From positions 22,252,452 through 22,316,451 of the forward strand of contig NC_044918.1 of NCBI RefSeq assembly GCF_003576645.1: a DNA stretch of 64,000 nt, given 5' to 3'. Below the pieces are notes generated by a model, which did not search any database, was not told where the DNA came from, and saw nothing but the letters and a program-made list of their open reading frames with translations. The stretch is from Ipomoea triloba. Taxonomy: Eukaryota; Streptophyta; Magnoliopsida; Solanales; Convolvulaceae. This document shows positions 21,841-34,300 of this stretch, one piece after another. The position numbers and the translations under genes are program-made. Every line of letters starts with the position of its first letter. Position 1 is the stretch's first letter.

Positions 21841-23144
21841 AATTTTGAATGATTTAAATTGTGAATAGAAGATTTGATGAAGTGCTATTTAATCTTGATT
21901 GTGGATTTGTGGCTATGAATTATGGATTTGTGGCTTATGACTTTAACACTCTCTAGATAGTTTGTAACTTTGTTTAGGCTAGTGTCTTTCCAGTATCCAG
22001 TGCATCTGTAATCTGTTAAGCACTTAATCTGTTAAGTATGAAGTAATGCAACTAGTTTTGACTTTTGATGATGGGATTCCTATTAGTATTTAGTACTCCA
22101 ATACCAGTACGTAAGTAGTAACTAGTAAGGTTATTAATTTATTATGCATTGTATATGCCTATATGGAAATATGGAATTATGGATTCTGAAAACAATCCAC
22201 CAAACACTAGTTGTGGGTTTTGAGTGTTATGTATAATGTACAGTGTACTGCCCAATGCTCACCTGGTATTCCGGTTGACCTGTTCTATCGAATTCGGATT
22301 CAGTTGACCACTTGACCCGTTTTTTTTTTCGAATGTAAGTATTCATTTTTGGTTTTAGTTCAAATGGTTTAGCACGCCTAATCCGACAACCCGAAGTTTA
22401 GGGTTAGGGCTAGCCCGAATCTGAATTCTATGTCACCATTTAAAAAAAAATAAAATTAAATTCCATGTCATCTATGTTGATTGACAATAGGAGAAAAACC
22501 CAAGAAAAGAATTCTACCCTCAAGTTCTACTTCTTCACTTTTATTCCATGATGTTTGACAATTAATAATATGATATTTTTATCATGTGAGTCCTAGCAAA
22601 AATGTCTACATCAAAAATTTGTTGGAAGTAGAAGTTGGGAGTAAGAAGTAGGAGTTCATGTAATATTTTTTCCGAGAAAAATGCTAATTCAACAAGAAAA
22701 ATACTATGTGTACTTTCATTTTCTACTCTCAATTTTTACTCTCACACACAAAATATTGATGGCATTTGTATTGTGACCCACAAAGTGAGGGAATTGCAAA
22801 TTCCCCTCCAACCAAACACTGTAGTTTCTAGCTCCGCTGAATTATATTGTAATTGAATTGGAATTCATGTCAACCAAACACCCTCTTAATGTGTCTAATT
22901 ATATCTTATTTTAGATCTATAACTATAATATCCTTCTTTTACCATACTAAGATATTGGTGTTCAATTTTTTCAAATTCTTAACTAAAAAAAAAAAGATAA
23001 AACAAAGGTTGGGCTTGGAAAGTTCTTAGAATATGCCAAAGGAGTGGCCCATTAGAAAGCCCATTCTCATATGATGTATGAAGTATCTCCCAAGTCCAGA
23101 CAAGAAATCTCAGCTGAAGACAATTAGACAAACACTTGACAGCA
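21841..23144. other. upstream region of ATR3, repeat-like
   Basis: AT-rich; 22500-22890 has 'ctccaaccaaacactg...caaccaaacacc' phrases seen in MITEs, related to 32810-32930. The last about 100 bp before 23145 should include the ATR3 promoter/5' UTR. No convincing TATA box was chosen. Confidence 0.4.
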
Positions 23145-26100
23145 ATGGAGGAGAAGGCAAAAAGGAAGTTACTACTGATACTATATGCATCGCAGACCGG
23201 TAATGCAATCGACGCCGCCGAACGATTGGGCCGCGAAGCTGAGCGTCGCGGATGTCCTGTAGCCGTATTATCAGTTGACGAGTTTGATCCCGTAAGAACT
23301 CATTTTTCCCCGCTTTTTTTGGTTCTCTTTTGCTTTGTTCACCTGTATATATTATTATTATGGAGTAATGGAGTATAATTGTTGGATTATAATTTTTTTT
23401 TAATTATGCGCAAAACTTTTCAGATTTCTCTGCCTAATGAGGAGATCGTTGTTTTTGTGGTTTCAACTACTGGTCAAGGAGACACTCCAGACTCCATGAA
23501 GGTCAAATATGTTCCTTTAAATTTAAATATATTGCACTGTTTTGTAAGAGAATACTTTTTTTTTTTTTTAAATTTATTTTTTATTTTTTATTTTTATTTT
23601 CAGCACTTTATATCTGAGTAAAGTTGTACTTTTTGTTCTTTTATTTCAGGTCTTTTGGAGGTTTTTGTTGCAACGCAATCTTAGCCAAATTTGGCTTAAA
23701 GGAGTTAATTATGCGGTGTTCGGACTGGGTGATTCTAGCTATCAGAAATATAATGTAATGATCTCTACAGTTCTAATATTATGGTACTTCTTTCTCTCTA
23801 ATTAGACTATGGTCACTTTGTAACAGAGTCAGTAGTACTCAAAAAAAAAAAAAAGACTATGGTCACTTTGCAAGAAAAATAATTTCTTCATGTTTGCAAG
23901 AAAGATCTCCATAGTTCTAATAATATTTTCTGATGCAAAAGTGCTTTACTATTAAATCTGAGTAATAAGGAACCTGTAGGCTGTAACAGTTTCTCTTAAC
24001 ACTCAATTTTCCAGTGGCAAAACTATAAAAAACTGTGGTAGTTTGCTTTAAGGTTTAAAATAAAGTTTGTTACTTTATGTAATTATGCATTCATATTTTC
24101 AAATGCAGATGTATTATTTCTCTATATTCTTTGATGCAGTTTGTTGCAAAGAAACTTGATAAGAGGCTCTTAGATCTTGGTGCCACTCCGGTTATTGAAA
24201 GAGGCTTAGGAGATGATCAGCACCCATCAGGGTATGTTTATGGTTTGTTTCCTTTTTTTTTTGATGTTTCAACTAAACTATTTGCAGTTTTTTCTTGATT
24301 GAAATGTGGAATTTCTTTGATACTGATATACATTCGTCACTTGTATGTAACCATATCAATTTTAGTATTTTTTTCCTGTATTTTCCTTTTCTTTTTCTTT
24401 GTGTACTTTTTGGTATTGAGTAATTATCTTCTTCTCCTTCCCCAAAAATTAGTTGCACAAGAAGGGTCTAACGCTTGGCTAATTTTGCATGTAGGTATGA
24501 AGGTGCTCTAGATCCTTGGATGTCCTCTTTGTGGAATGTGTTGCACCAAAATAATCCTATGCTATTCCCAAATGGTCCTGAATATGAGACATCAAATATA
24601 GAATTGTTGGATCAACCTAAAATAAAGATTACATATCATGATGCTTATGATACTGATGGTAGGAATCAACAATTCTCCATGTCTTTAGGTAACTATACTC
24701 CTTATATAATCAATTGCACCCTTAATATGGAATGAAGGGCCTTATTCTTTTAGTGAATGGTCATGCCTTCTGACCAAATTACTGTGTAAACTTCTCAAAC
24801 CAAAGTTTCACAGCATGAGATCTTAATCCTATTATTAGTACTTGCATAAACTTTATACAAGAAAAAATAGTAAATACGAAGATTGGTTGCTCTTGGTTTA
24901 AATCTTTTATTTGAACATGACTTCAATTATCTATTTCCTATTGTGGTTGTGCGACACTTTTGCTAGTTCCTAATGATATACAAATTTCGTCATAGGTCAT
25001 CAACAGAAAAAAGAAAAAGAAAATGAAAAAAGAGCATTAGCCTTCTCAAATGAAAGAACCAATGAGGCCTAAAATAAGGAGTTGATTTATCCTATTATGG
25101 ACATCATTGCCAAATACACTATTGGACCTGAATTTGATTCATGAGGATACTAATTTTCTTATTCATTCCAATTTTTACTAAATTGAAAAACCATCAGACT
25201 TTGCATCCTATGCTATAGTCTGCATGTATTTTCACATCATCTCATTCTCTATTTTAATGCTCCACACATTTAGAGCTTAGTGCATAATTTATGTCCCTTT
25301 CACCTTTGTTTAAGGGCTAACCTTTTGCATTAGTTATTATGTTAATGTACTCTTTCACACAGTTGCAGATCTTAATTTTGTTGAGAAGCAGATTGTTAGA
25401 GCTCGCTCAATGTTCCCAGGAACACATTCTGGAAAGAATCGGCCAGATTGCTTTCTAAGAATGGTATTTCCTACTCCATATTTTCAGTATATTACCTACA
25501 CTTCTCCATGAATTTATGCTTTGTTACTGAACCCCCAAGTTTCACATGTGTCCTTATTGGTGGTCTTGTGCTTTACCGTCTACATATTACTTATAGAAAC
25601 TAACATATAGATTGAAGAAACTTTTTCTTCTCTTTTTCCCCCCTTTGGATGTTCATTCTTTAATGATGTTATTGCTGTATAATATTTATTTTCCAAATTT
25701 AACATAGGTAAAAAATGATCCATTAAGTAAAGTAGGCTGTGGGAAAGATGTACGCCATTTTGAACTCGAACCTGTTTCATCTGTAAGTCATGTTTTATAT
25801 TCTGAACAAGGTAGATTGTATAATTTACATTTATTGCTTTATTCATAATTTCCTGTTATAAGTTTGCAGTCAATCCAGTATGAAGTTGGTGATGTTCTTG
25901 AGGTTCTACCTGGGCAAAGTGCTGCTTCAGTGGATGCTTTCATAAAGCGTTGCAATTTGAACCCTGACTCATACATCAGAGTATGCTGTTACCTTTACAA
26001 TCTTCTCTTCATGCTTTAAATACTTACCGTTGTAAGATATACTAGGATTAATGTAAATTATGTAAGCTTACCCTCCTTTGCATTCACATAGTTCTAAAAT

Positions 26101-26558
26101 GCTATTTTTGAAACATACATTTCAATCTCATTTTGAGGTTATGCTAGCTTTGCTTTGTTTTTCTATTTTTTACTTGTTCTTTTCTGAATAAAAAGCTATT
26201 TTATCACTATTCATGCATGGTGGATCAGGAATTTAAAAAGGGACTAGTAACATGAATTGTTCAATCTTTACTCTTTTATATAATCTTCTTCCAGGTTCAA
26301 CCTAGAGATAAAGACCAAAGACCTGCTGATAAGACCATTAGTACTGTAATGCTCCCTGTGCGGTTAAGAACTTTTGTGGAGTTAACTATGGACATTGCAT
26401 CAGCCTCTCCTAGACGCTATTTCTTTGAGGTAAACTCTCGTGTTGTATATCTTATCCATATGTTAAATTACTTTTGGCACGTTAAATAAATGGTTTACAT
26501 ATAATTATGTAAATCTTAGCAAACCAAGGGTTGTAAAGTTGAAGGGTTTTTTGGTTTT

Positions 26559-26590
<32 letters not shown>

Positions 26591-28568
26591 TTTGTTTTTT
26601 TTGTTTTTTTCTAATTTGAATCATAGCACTTCAACACCATTATTGAAAATAAATCTGATATATGAGCATCAACCTTCTGTTATGATATAATTGTGAATGT
26701 GAGCATTTAATGATGCTGATCAATAGTTAGGGCATTGCTGGTTTTAACACCTTTGTGGTTAGCTGCATTATTATTTTAAAGAACTAAAAGCTAGAAAAGA
26801 ACTTTCTGTTAAATAGTTCACATTTAATACGAGAAGAAAATGCCTCTTCTCATAGCAGAGAAGAGAGTAGCGAAATAGATTCAATTACAATCAGATTCCT
26901 AAAATCAATCCTAATCAAAATCTTTCCTAATTACATGTGGTACTAATAGATACAGAATCTGAGAGAAATTAGCATAGATACAGAACCAAATAACATAGAA
27001 TCAGTGAGAAATCAGTAAGCATATTTGAGATTCCAACAAGAAATTCTTGAACTTGTTGACCTAGTTTGCTCTTCAATTTCTTAATTGATGTATTCAAATG
27101 TATTTGCTATTGTTTGCTTCCCTCCGCAGCTCCACCTGAGTGTTCATATATCCATTATCTTCGTCTATGCTTACAAGACTTAAACAGGCAATTGGATTGG
27201 ATTGCTACAGCTCTGAATTTTCTTAATTACTACTTACTAGTTCCATACTAATCTTACCAGTCAAATAAGTTCAACATCAAATAAATTCAGGAAGCTTTCC
27301 TGGGTTCTTTTGTGCATGTTGTATATCTTCCTTGAGGTAATTAAGGTTATGAGAATAATGTCCCTTGATAAACATTAAAGAATTGGGTTTTGATGGCTCT
27401 TCCTTTCACTTCTGAATGTTGTGACATATTCAATTAATAACAAATGTTGGAATATTATTTCTTTAGATCATGAGTTATTTTGCCACTGCTGAACATGAGA
27501 AGGAGAGGCTCAAGTATTTTGCTTCATCAGAAGGACGAGATGATCTCTATCAGTACAATCAGAAGGAAAGGAGAACAGTGCTAGAGGTAAAATTATTTAT
27601 TTGTTCTTCCTTTCAAAAAATAAAATAAAATAAAATCCAGTTCTTTAAATCTGTATATCTTGTCTTGCTTCAAAAAACTTGTTGGCATGGACACTGGATG
27701 CAGGTATTGGATGATTTCCCTTCCGTTCAAATGCCATTTGAATGGTTAGTTCAATTGGTACCTCCATTAAAAACAAGGGCCTTTTCCATCTCTTCCTCTC
27801 TTTTAGCTCACCCTAACCAAGTGCATCTGACTGTAAGCATAGTGTCATGGACAACACCTTATAAAAGGAAACGTACCGGTCTTTGCTCATCTTGGTTAGC
27901 AGGACTTGATCCTCAACAAGGTATTATATTAACATATATATGCCATTCCTTACAGGGGCAATCATTTAGAAAATTGAAAAATGTTATCCTTTAGGCCTTT
28001 AGGTGACAATTTTTTTGCTCATATGTGTCACACAGGAGTCCTTATACCAGCATGGTTTCATAAAGGTTCTCTTCCTCCCCCACCACCACCACTTCCTCTC
28101 ATTCTTGTTGGACCGGGAACTGGGTGTGCACCCTTCCGTGGATTTGTGGAGGAAAGAGCTCTGCAGAGTAAATCTGGCACTACCACTGCTCCCATCATTT
28201 TCTTCTTTGGATGCAGAAATGAAGAAAATGACTTCTTGTACAGAGACTTTTGGCAGTCTCATGCACAGAATGGTGGGGTCCTTTCTGAAGAGAAAGGAGG
28301 AGGCTTCTTTGTTGCCTTCTCCAGGGACCAACCTCAGAAGGTTTATGTGCAACACAAGATGAAGGAGCAAAGCACGAAGGTGTGGAGTCTGTTGGCCGAG
28401 GGGGCCGCAGTCTATGTTGCAGGCTCTGCAAGCAAAATGCCTTCCGATGTGCTTTCAGCGTTTGAGGAAATCGTGTCAAAGGAAAGCGGGGTTTCTAGGG
28501 AAGCTGCGGCGAGGTGGCTTCGGGCATTGGAAAGGGCTGGTAAATACCATGTTGAAGCCTGGTCTTAA
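23145..28568 (+). CDS. ATR3: NADPH-dependent diflavin oxidoreductase 1 (ATR3/TAH18)
   Basis: Twelve exons: 23145-23291, 23424-23501, 23650-23754, 24140-24231, 24495-24688, 25369-25463, 25708-25782, 25870-25980, 26295-26429, 27467-27586, 27704-27920 and 28036-28568. Total 1902 nt, 633 aa; all introns GT-AG and all phases agree. FMN-flavodoxin domain: LYASQTGNA near residue 14, FVVSTTGQGDTP, and FGLGDSSYQKYN. FAD-binding reductase domain: TRAFSIS around residue 409. NADPH-binding domain: GPGTGCAPFRGF at 482, CRNEENDFLY, and a C-terminal YHVEAWS. Six prolines precede the NADPH motif. The length fits plant ATR3. The family passes electrons from NADPH to Dre2/anamorsin for cytosolic Fe-S cluster assembly; ATR3 is essential in Arabidopsis. 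Intron 9 (1,037 bp) is the longest and repeat-rich. Confidence 0.97.
23821..23854 (+). mobile_element. 34-bp poly-A retro-insertion with 16-bp target duplication (ATR3 intron 3... start of 23755-24139)
   Basis: GACTATGGTCACTTTG occurs at 23805-23820 and again at 23855-23870. Between them lie 20 bp of unrelated sequence and 14 As. This is the form left by target-primed reverse transcription of a nearly completely 5'-truncated LINE or SINE. Confidence 0.75.
26430..27466. other. large ATR3 intron 9, repeat-bearing
   Basis: Holds a (GTTTT)n run at about 26550-26610. A block at 26820-27000 ('gattcctaaaatcaatcctaatcaaaatctttcctaattac') resembles retrotransposon LTR-type sequence, but no ends were found. 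Confidence 0.35.
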
Positions 28569-29184
28569 TCTCTGCCCTTTCGCCTGGATGTACTAGTAAT
28601 TCTTATACACCAAATTAGGTGCAACCTTGTTACATTATTTACTGCTCCAAATTATAGCAGTGTTTATTTATTTTTTACCATGTAATTTTGTATTTTCTGG
28701 TACATGTGAAGAGGGATGGGGAAGATCGCGGAACAGACAATGCTCAACTACATCATAACATAAAAATCATTATGTTAGATCTAAATACTTTGGGGCAGAA
28801 TTTTGAATTTAGACCTAATGTTTTGTAAGGCTCTTAGACTATTATGTTTAGTCTCTTAACCTTGGTAAATTATATTGTGGACCAAGGCTTATGTTGTATT
28901 ATAGACTTAGATTCATAAAAATAATACTACAAGTTCATAAAAAATTTAGGTTCAAATAGTCAATTATTATTTATATTTTTTTTGGGGAATATATTAAATG
29001 CATAAAAGATTGAATTTGTATATAGTAGTAATTTTATGAACTATAGTAATGACTTTTTGAAGATGATTTTGTGAACATATAGTGATAACTTTATGAATTT
29101 ACAATATACGGTTTATGAAATTTATGAACTTAGTATGGCTTGAGTTTATGATACGATATCATTGTGATTGAGTTAATATCCAAC
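28569..29184. other. 3' flank of ATR3, AT-rich
   Basis: Presumed 3' UTR (candidate AATTA/ATTATTTA-rich signals near 28630-28690), then AT-rich sequence with repeated 'tttatgaactatag/aattttatgaa' phrases. No gene recognised. Confidence 0.4.
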
Positions 29185-29425
29185 TTGGCCACTTGATTAT
29201 TAGGATTTTACCACTTTTATCCTCGACTACTGAAGTCGCTCAATTTAATCCCTAACTATGTAATTTTTACTAATTTGGTCTCTCGATTATTAAGATTTTA
29301 CCACTTTGGTCATCGACTACCGAAGTTGCTCAATTAAGTCCCTAACTATCTAATTTTTATCTAATTTGGTCCATCGATTATTAGGATTTTACCACTTTGA
29401 TTCTCGACTACTAAAGCTGCTAGTA
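29185..29425. repeat. tandem units related to the foldback repeats
   Basis: Three copies of 'gattattaggattttaccacttt...cgactac(t/c)gaag...gctcaatt' about 95-110 bp apart. The same vocabulary ('tttggtc.ctcgactat') forms the foldback element at 31938-32336. Confidence 0.7.
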
Positions 29426-29454
29426 GATAGTGAATAATAGATAGTGAATTGTTT

Positions 29455-29770
29455 TAACTAATAATTAATAATTGATTGTGCTAATAATAATAATAATAAT
29501 AATAATAATTACTATTATTATTAGACATCTAATTTATTAAAATATAATGATGTGACATTCTACTAATCATTTTTAATTTGAAATTTATTTGTATTAACAT
29601 GTTGATGCTCCCACTCCATCGCCTCGTGATGCTCCCACTCTGTCTCCTCTTCTTCTTTGCTCGAACTCTTGGATCCCTTCTTCTTCTTTTTCTTCTTCCT
29701 TTTCGCTCGAACTTCTGGATCTGGTTTTAGACATCTAACTATATACATCTCTTCTTCTTCTTCTTCTTCT
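29455..29770. repeat. AAT and CTT microsatellites
   Basis: (AAT)n at 29485-29508 and (CTT)n at 29745-29775, with a duplicated 'cttcttttcgctcgaac..ctggat' phrase between them. No gene. Confidence 0.8.
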
Positions 29771-29814
29771 TCTTTTCCGCTCGAACGCCTGGATTTGATT
29801 TTGGAGATCTAGCT

Positions 29815-29965
29815 AGTACTGTCAAAATGGACCGACCTGTCCCACCGTGGGCCTAATTTCTAGCGGGCTTTTTCGGGCCGGCCCGTTAGGCCCATGGGCT
29901 AGGATTCATGTAACCCTAACCCGCCCTGCACGGGTTGACGGGCTGGCCCGTGGACTTTATTTTTT
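29815..29965. mobile_element. hAT-like element end (GGCCGGCCCG-rich)
   Basis: ACTGTCAAAATGGACCGACC followed by 'gcgggctttttcgggccggcccgttaggccc' and an inverted 'gacgggctggcccgtgg' is a widespread plant hAT-type end. Only one end region is present. Confidence 0.5.
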
Positions 29966-30024
29966 TATTTTTATTTATTTAAATTAAGTAAAAAAACTAT
30001 AAAGATGACAAAGTGATATATACA

Positions 30025-30029
30025 AATAA

Positions 30030-30060
<31 letters not shown>

Positions 30061-30180
30061 GGACTCCACGCACGACTTCGCCACCACCGTTTGCACTGCC
30101 ATTGTTCACCTTAGTCACCGCAGACGCTACTTCTGCCACCACCGCAGACGCTGCTTCCGCTACCGCAGCCAGCTCGTCCA
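30025..30180. other. GT repeat and short GC-rich segment
   Basis: (TA)n/(TG)n at 30030-30060 precedes 120 bp rich in 'gccaccaccg/cagacgct' that can be read as a short minus-strand Ala/Val-rich peptide. No homology recognised. Confidence 0.3.
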
Positions 30181-30518
30181 CCGATATGTAATGTGCAGGT
30201 ATTTTTTTTATTTTTAAAATTTTTATTTCTAATTTTTATTTATTTGTATGTCCGTCGATCAAGTCCGTGATAAATATTATATTTGGTGATTTTTAAAATT
30301 TTTATTTCAAATTTTTTTTTTTGTGATTATTTTTGTTATACCCTAATATGTGTAAAAGTATGTATTTAGTTGTTATGACAAAGTATGAATTTAGTTGTTA
30401 TACCATAATATATATGTGTTAAAATATGAGTTTAGTTGTTATATATTTTTGTTGAGATTATATAGTAATGTGTGCATGGCATATTTATATGAATAATATG
30501 AGTAAAAGTATGAATTTT

Positions 30519-30525
<7 letters not shown>

Positions 30526-30579
<54 letters not shown>
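30526..30579. repeat. (TA)n microsatellite
   Basis: About 54 bp of TA. Confidence 0.9.
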
Positions 30580-30583
<4 letters not shown>

Positions 30584-30996
30584 TTAAATATCTAAATACA
30601 TATTTCTAAAATAATAATAATAATCAAAATTCATACATACGTGTGTTTGTGTGTGTGTGTCAAATACTTTAATTTGATTATAATTACATATATATTTTAA
30701 GTATGAAATATGTTGTTTGATGAATATATAGATTCAATTTGGTGAGTTAAGAATATAATTTGATAGGTTAGGTGTTTTGATGAATTAGATTGATTTTGAT
30801 GAGTTTGATATATATATTTTGATTATACAGTATGTATTTTGATGAACTAAGTATTTTGATTACAGATTAGGTTCTTTGATTACGAAATAGGAATTTGATT
30901 TCAATTCAAATTACCTAATATAGTTTCTAACTGTGTCCGTCATCGAGTATTCATATCAACATAGTACTTAGAGTAGCATTTTATCAATTGACAGAT

Positions 30997-31443
30997 ATGG
31001 TTCGAAGTTGGATGTATGAAAAACGGACTACATTCAAATATATGCAAGGAGTTCAAGAGTTAATACAATATGTTGAAGAACATAGAAGTAAAAAGGCGGA
31101 AGACTTTATTGTGTGCCCGTGTTGTGATTGTAAAAATTTGAGAAAATATCATAGTTCTGATCAAGTGAAGAGCCATTTGATACGGCGTGGTTTTAAGGAA
31201 GGATACAATCGATGTATATGGCATGGTGAAAGCTTAATTGCTAGTATAAGTGCTAGTAAGGAAACTCAATTAGATAGTAAAACTCATGCAGACTGTGAAA
31301 CTCAAGTAAATATACAAACTCATGAAGATAATGAGGAGAATAATGAAACTCATGCTAGTAATAATGAGGACGATGAAGATAATGACCGAATAAATGAAAT
31401 GACGTGTGATGTGGAGGGATATTTTAGTGAATATGAAGTCTGA
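30997..31443 (+). pseudogene. CACTA (En/Spm) transposase-associated domain fragment
   Basis: ATG at 30997 gives a 148-aa frame: MVRSWMYEKRTTFKY, then a helical stretch, then a Cys cluster CPCCDCKN, then H..SDQVKSHLIRRGFKEGYNRCIWHGE. This is the N-terminal transposase-associated domain that precedes TNP2-type transposases in plant CACTA elements. It is followed by a Thr/Glu/Asn-rich acidic tail and a stop. The DDE-type TNP2 domain is absent, so this is a fragment or a stand-alone derivative. The first 25 codons and about 150 bp upstream are homologous to 46950-47160 and its copy at 55380-55590. Confidence 0.85.
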
Positions 31444-31937
31444 ATGAACTCACATCATATCATTCATTCTCAAATACCCATCATACCCAAACTTCTGAAG
31501 CAAAATCAGTTAGCTCACAAACAGTTTTGGTCCTTAAAAGACCAACGGACTATCACCCTCTCATTGTCTAATGTAGTACAAAATAGTTATAGATGCAACA
31601 ATATCAAGCCCAAGGAACCGTGTACATAAGTAGCAACGTTCTATAAATTATGTGATTTGCAAAATGTACCCATTCCTTGATCAATAATTAACCATTATGC
31701 AAAAGATTAAAAAAAAATCTAAAATATAATAGGTCCAATGAACATTATAATTTTAAATCTAGTCTTCCTGTAAATGTTTAACATGTCATATTTTGAGCTC
31801 ATCAATTATAAAGGTTCGTACAAAATACATTAACCATAAATTTTGATGCTAGCGAATAAACAGTATGTTCAGCTTTGTTTTCATGAAAAATTTCTGTAAT
31901 CATTGTCCCTATCCATTAACCATCTCCCACTCTATAT
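31444..31937. other. spacer, nothing recognised
   Basis: AT-rich, may be CACTA interior. No conserved frame. Confidence 0.35.
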
Positions 31938-32336
31938 GAGTTAATTATCGATTTGGTCCCTCGACTATTGGGATTTCACCATTTTGGTCTTCGACAATTT
32001 TTTTTATCCAATTAAGTTCTCGACTTTGAAAAATTAACCAATTTGGTCCTTCGTTTATTTTGGTGTTAAACAACCGTTAAATTAGGACCAAATTGGTGAA
32101 ATCTCAATAGTCAAGGGACCATTTCGGTAATTAATTTTGACTGAAATGGTCCCTTGACTATAGTGAAATTACCAATTTGGTCCCGATTTAACGGATATCA
32201 AATGGTAAAATAAACGGGAGGATCAAATTGGTTATTTTTTTCAAAGTCGAGAACTTAATTAGGTAAGAAAAATTGTTGATGACCAAAGTGGTGAAATTCT
32301 AATAGTCGAGGGACCAAATCGGTAATTAACTCCACT
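31938..32336. mobile_element. foldback (long inverted-repeat) MITE, about 400 bp
   Basis: Left arm starts GAGTTAATTATCGATTTGGT; right arm ends ACCAAATCGGTAATTAACTC. Arms of about 190 bp pair over most of their length, with 'tttggtccctcgactat' and 'atagtcgagggaccaaa' at the ends. No coding capacity. Confidence 0.85.
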
Positions 32337-33052
32337 CTATATATACAAAATTACATTCATCCTCATCTAACCGAGCTCCGCATTTAGTTTAAAAACCATC
32401 CAGCTATTTGACTTGAACATCACTAGAATTCTGCTCAAATAATCAATCAAGCAATACATCTAGAAAAAACGATATGTATAAAGCATTGCTGAGAGGAAAC
32501 ACAGACATATTAAATAACATATTAAATTCAAATACCACTCATATATCGTATCTTTTGAACTAGACATATTGTAAAAAAATATTTGAGAGTTTTGAGAAAA
32601 TATACTTACATGATTAAGGTTGACATAGAATGATTATTGCTTGCTCACGAACGACTTTTTTGTTTATAGTTGTCGAAGACGGTATTAGCTAAAAGAGAAG
32701 GTCAGACATCAATTTTAGGTTAAAAAAGAGAGGGGTAATTTTGTCTCAGGAATATTTTTTTTTTTATTTCTAAAATCCATGGAATTAAAATTCCAAGGGG
32801 GCCATGGGATTCTAATTCCATGAAAATGAGGGAATTGCAATTCCCTCCAACCAAACGAAGGAATTTAGTTGCTTTCGAAATTAGGTGGGAATGGAATTTA
32901 AATTCCCTCCAACCAAACTCCCTGTAAAAGCTTAGATCAAATACCACCAAACTTTTAAAAATTTTAAAAGTATTTAAAAATTTATAAAAGGTCTTGATTG
33001 AATACACCCCCTAACAGAAGATTAGAGTAATGAAACTTTTGAATCAAGAAGA

Positions 33053-33095
<43 letters not shown>

Positions 33096-33170
33096 CTCAT
33101 GTAGGACTTAAATTTGAAATCTTGTGGTTAACTAAGCCAACTGTCTAATCAATTGGGTTAGGATTGTCTT
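32337..33170. other. intergenic with MITE-like fragments
   Basis: 32720-32930 contains 'gaattccctccaaccaaac' phrases like those upstream of ATR3. (TA)n microsatellite at 33056-33093. No gene. Confidence 0.45.
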
Positions 33171-33174
33171 AAAA

Positions 33175-33600
33175 ATGACAATGGGGCAAAGCGAGAAGTA
33201 TATTTCCAGTCCCAGTCCCCGTCCCCAACCCCACTCCGCCCAAAGTCCCTACTAGAGAATAAGAACTTCTCCTCATCCCCGTTCTCAACCTTATAATCAA
33301 ATAAGTATTTTAATACAATTTTTAATATTTAAGTTAAAAAAATATAAATGTCAAGTTCTTATTTAAATTACCAAATTCAAATATAAGTTTAGTATTAAGT
33401 TTATAATTTTTTTTATAACTTCATCAATATTATATATAAAATTTCTTTAAATTAATGTTCTGGGGCGGGGGCGGGGGCAGGGAGGGTTATACCCGTCCCC
33501 GCTCCCATCATATCCTCGTACTCGTCCCGCGTGAGAAATGGATATAACTCCGTGTTCTTATTTTCAAATTTTGGTCCCCATTCTCATTAGAGTTGAACAA
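33175..33600. repeat. GC-rich hAT-like MITE
   Basis: Left part 'ccagtcccagtccccgtccccaaccccactcc', right part 'ggggcgggggcgggggcaggg...cccgtccccgctccc'. AT-rich in the middle. Same vocabulary as 21170-21260. Exact ends not resolved. Confidence 0.5.
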
Positions 33601-34096
33601 ACAAAGTAGGTAACCCTATTTATTTGTGTGTTTGGCATTTAATTTTAACCAACCATGCATGAATACCCAAGTGTCGAGCTTTTAACAAAATGTTGGAAAT
33701 GTGAATGGTGACAATTTTTTTTTTTTTTTTTTTAAGCACCAAGCCTCTCGAATTTGTTAGTCTATGCCCCGAGAGATGTTACAACATTGTTGATAGTTAT
33801 CACTCCCAAATTGTTTCAATATATCATAACATATTCAAATTAAATTATTTCTCTCAAATTGTGATTTTTTTTTTGAATCATAACTCCACAAAATATACTC
33901 TTTGCACTATTACCAAACTTTCAAATCTGAATCAGTATTAACTAACCAATTCCATTTTAGTTAGTCTAGACAAAAATAATTATTTTAATTTCAATAATAG
34001 TTTCAAATAAAACTTCAACTAAATCGTTCAAGAAAATAGTTGGAATATATATTAGGCGGCCATCATGATTAATAACAACTACAGTGAAGTAATATA

Positions 34097-34282
34097 AACC
34101 TAACGGAGTAGCTCAAGTGACAAGTGAGCTTTCTTTATGGGAAGAATTTCGGGAGAACTCGGTTCGATTTCCACAAGTAACGGTTCTTCTTGGGTCAGCT
34201 CCCACGCCTCCCGAAGCGAATGCGAGTGGACCTGGACCGTTAGACTGACGGAGAAAGACCCGTGGATTTAAAAAAAAAAAAA
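34097..34282 (+). mobile_element. tRNA-derived SINE in the 3' UTR of the WSD1-like gene
   Basis: Perfect 11-bp target copies GAAGTAATATA at 34086-34096 and 34283-34293. Inside: a pol III A-box-like GTAGCTCAAGTGACAAG, a B-box-like GGTTCGATTTCC, and a 3' A tail. It is related to the SINE at 45307. Its right end is 18 bp from the stop codon of the minus-strand WSD1-like gene, so it lies antisense in that gene's 3' UTR. Confidence 0.85.
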
Positions 34283-34300
34283 GAAGTAATATAGCAATAA

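Noticed and set aside
27999..28370. Minus-strand frame over ATR3 exon 12
   Set aside because: Antisense shadow of a conserved coding exon.
30061..30180. Ala/Val-rich minus-strand peptide as a small gene
   Set aside because: Sixty-odd codons running into a GT/AT microsatellite, with no homologue recognised.
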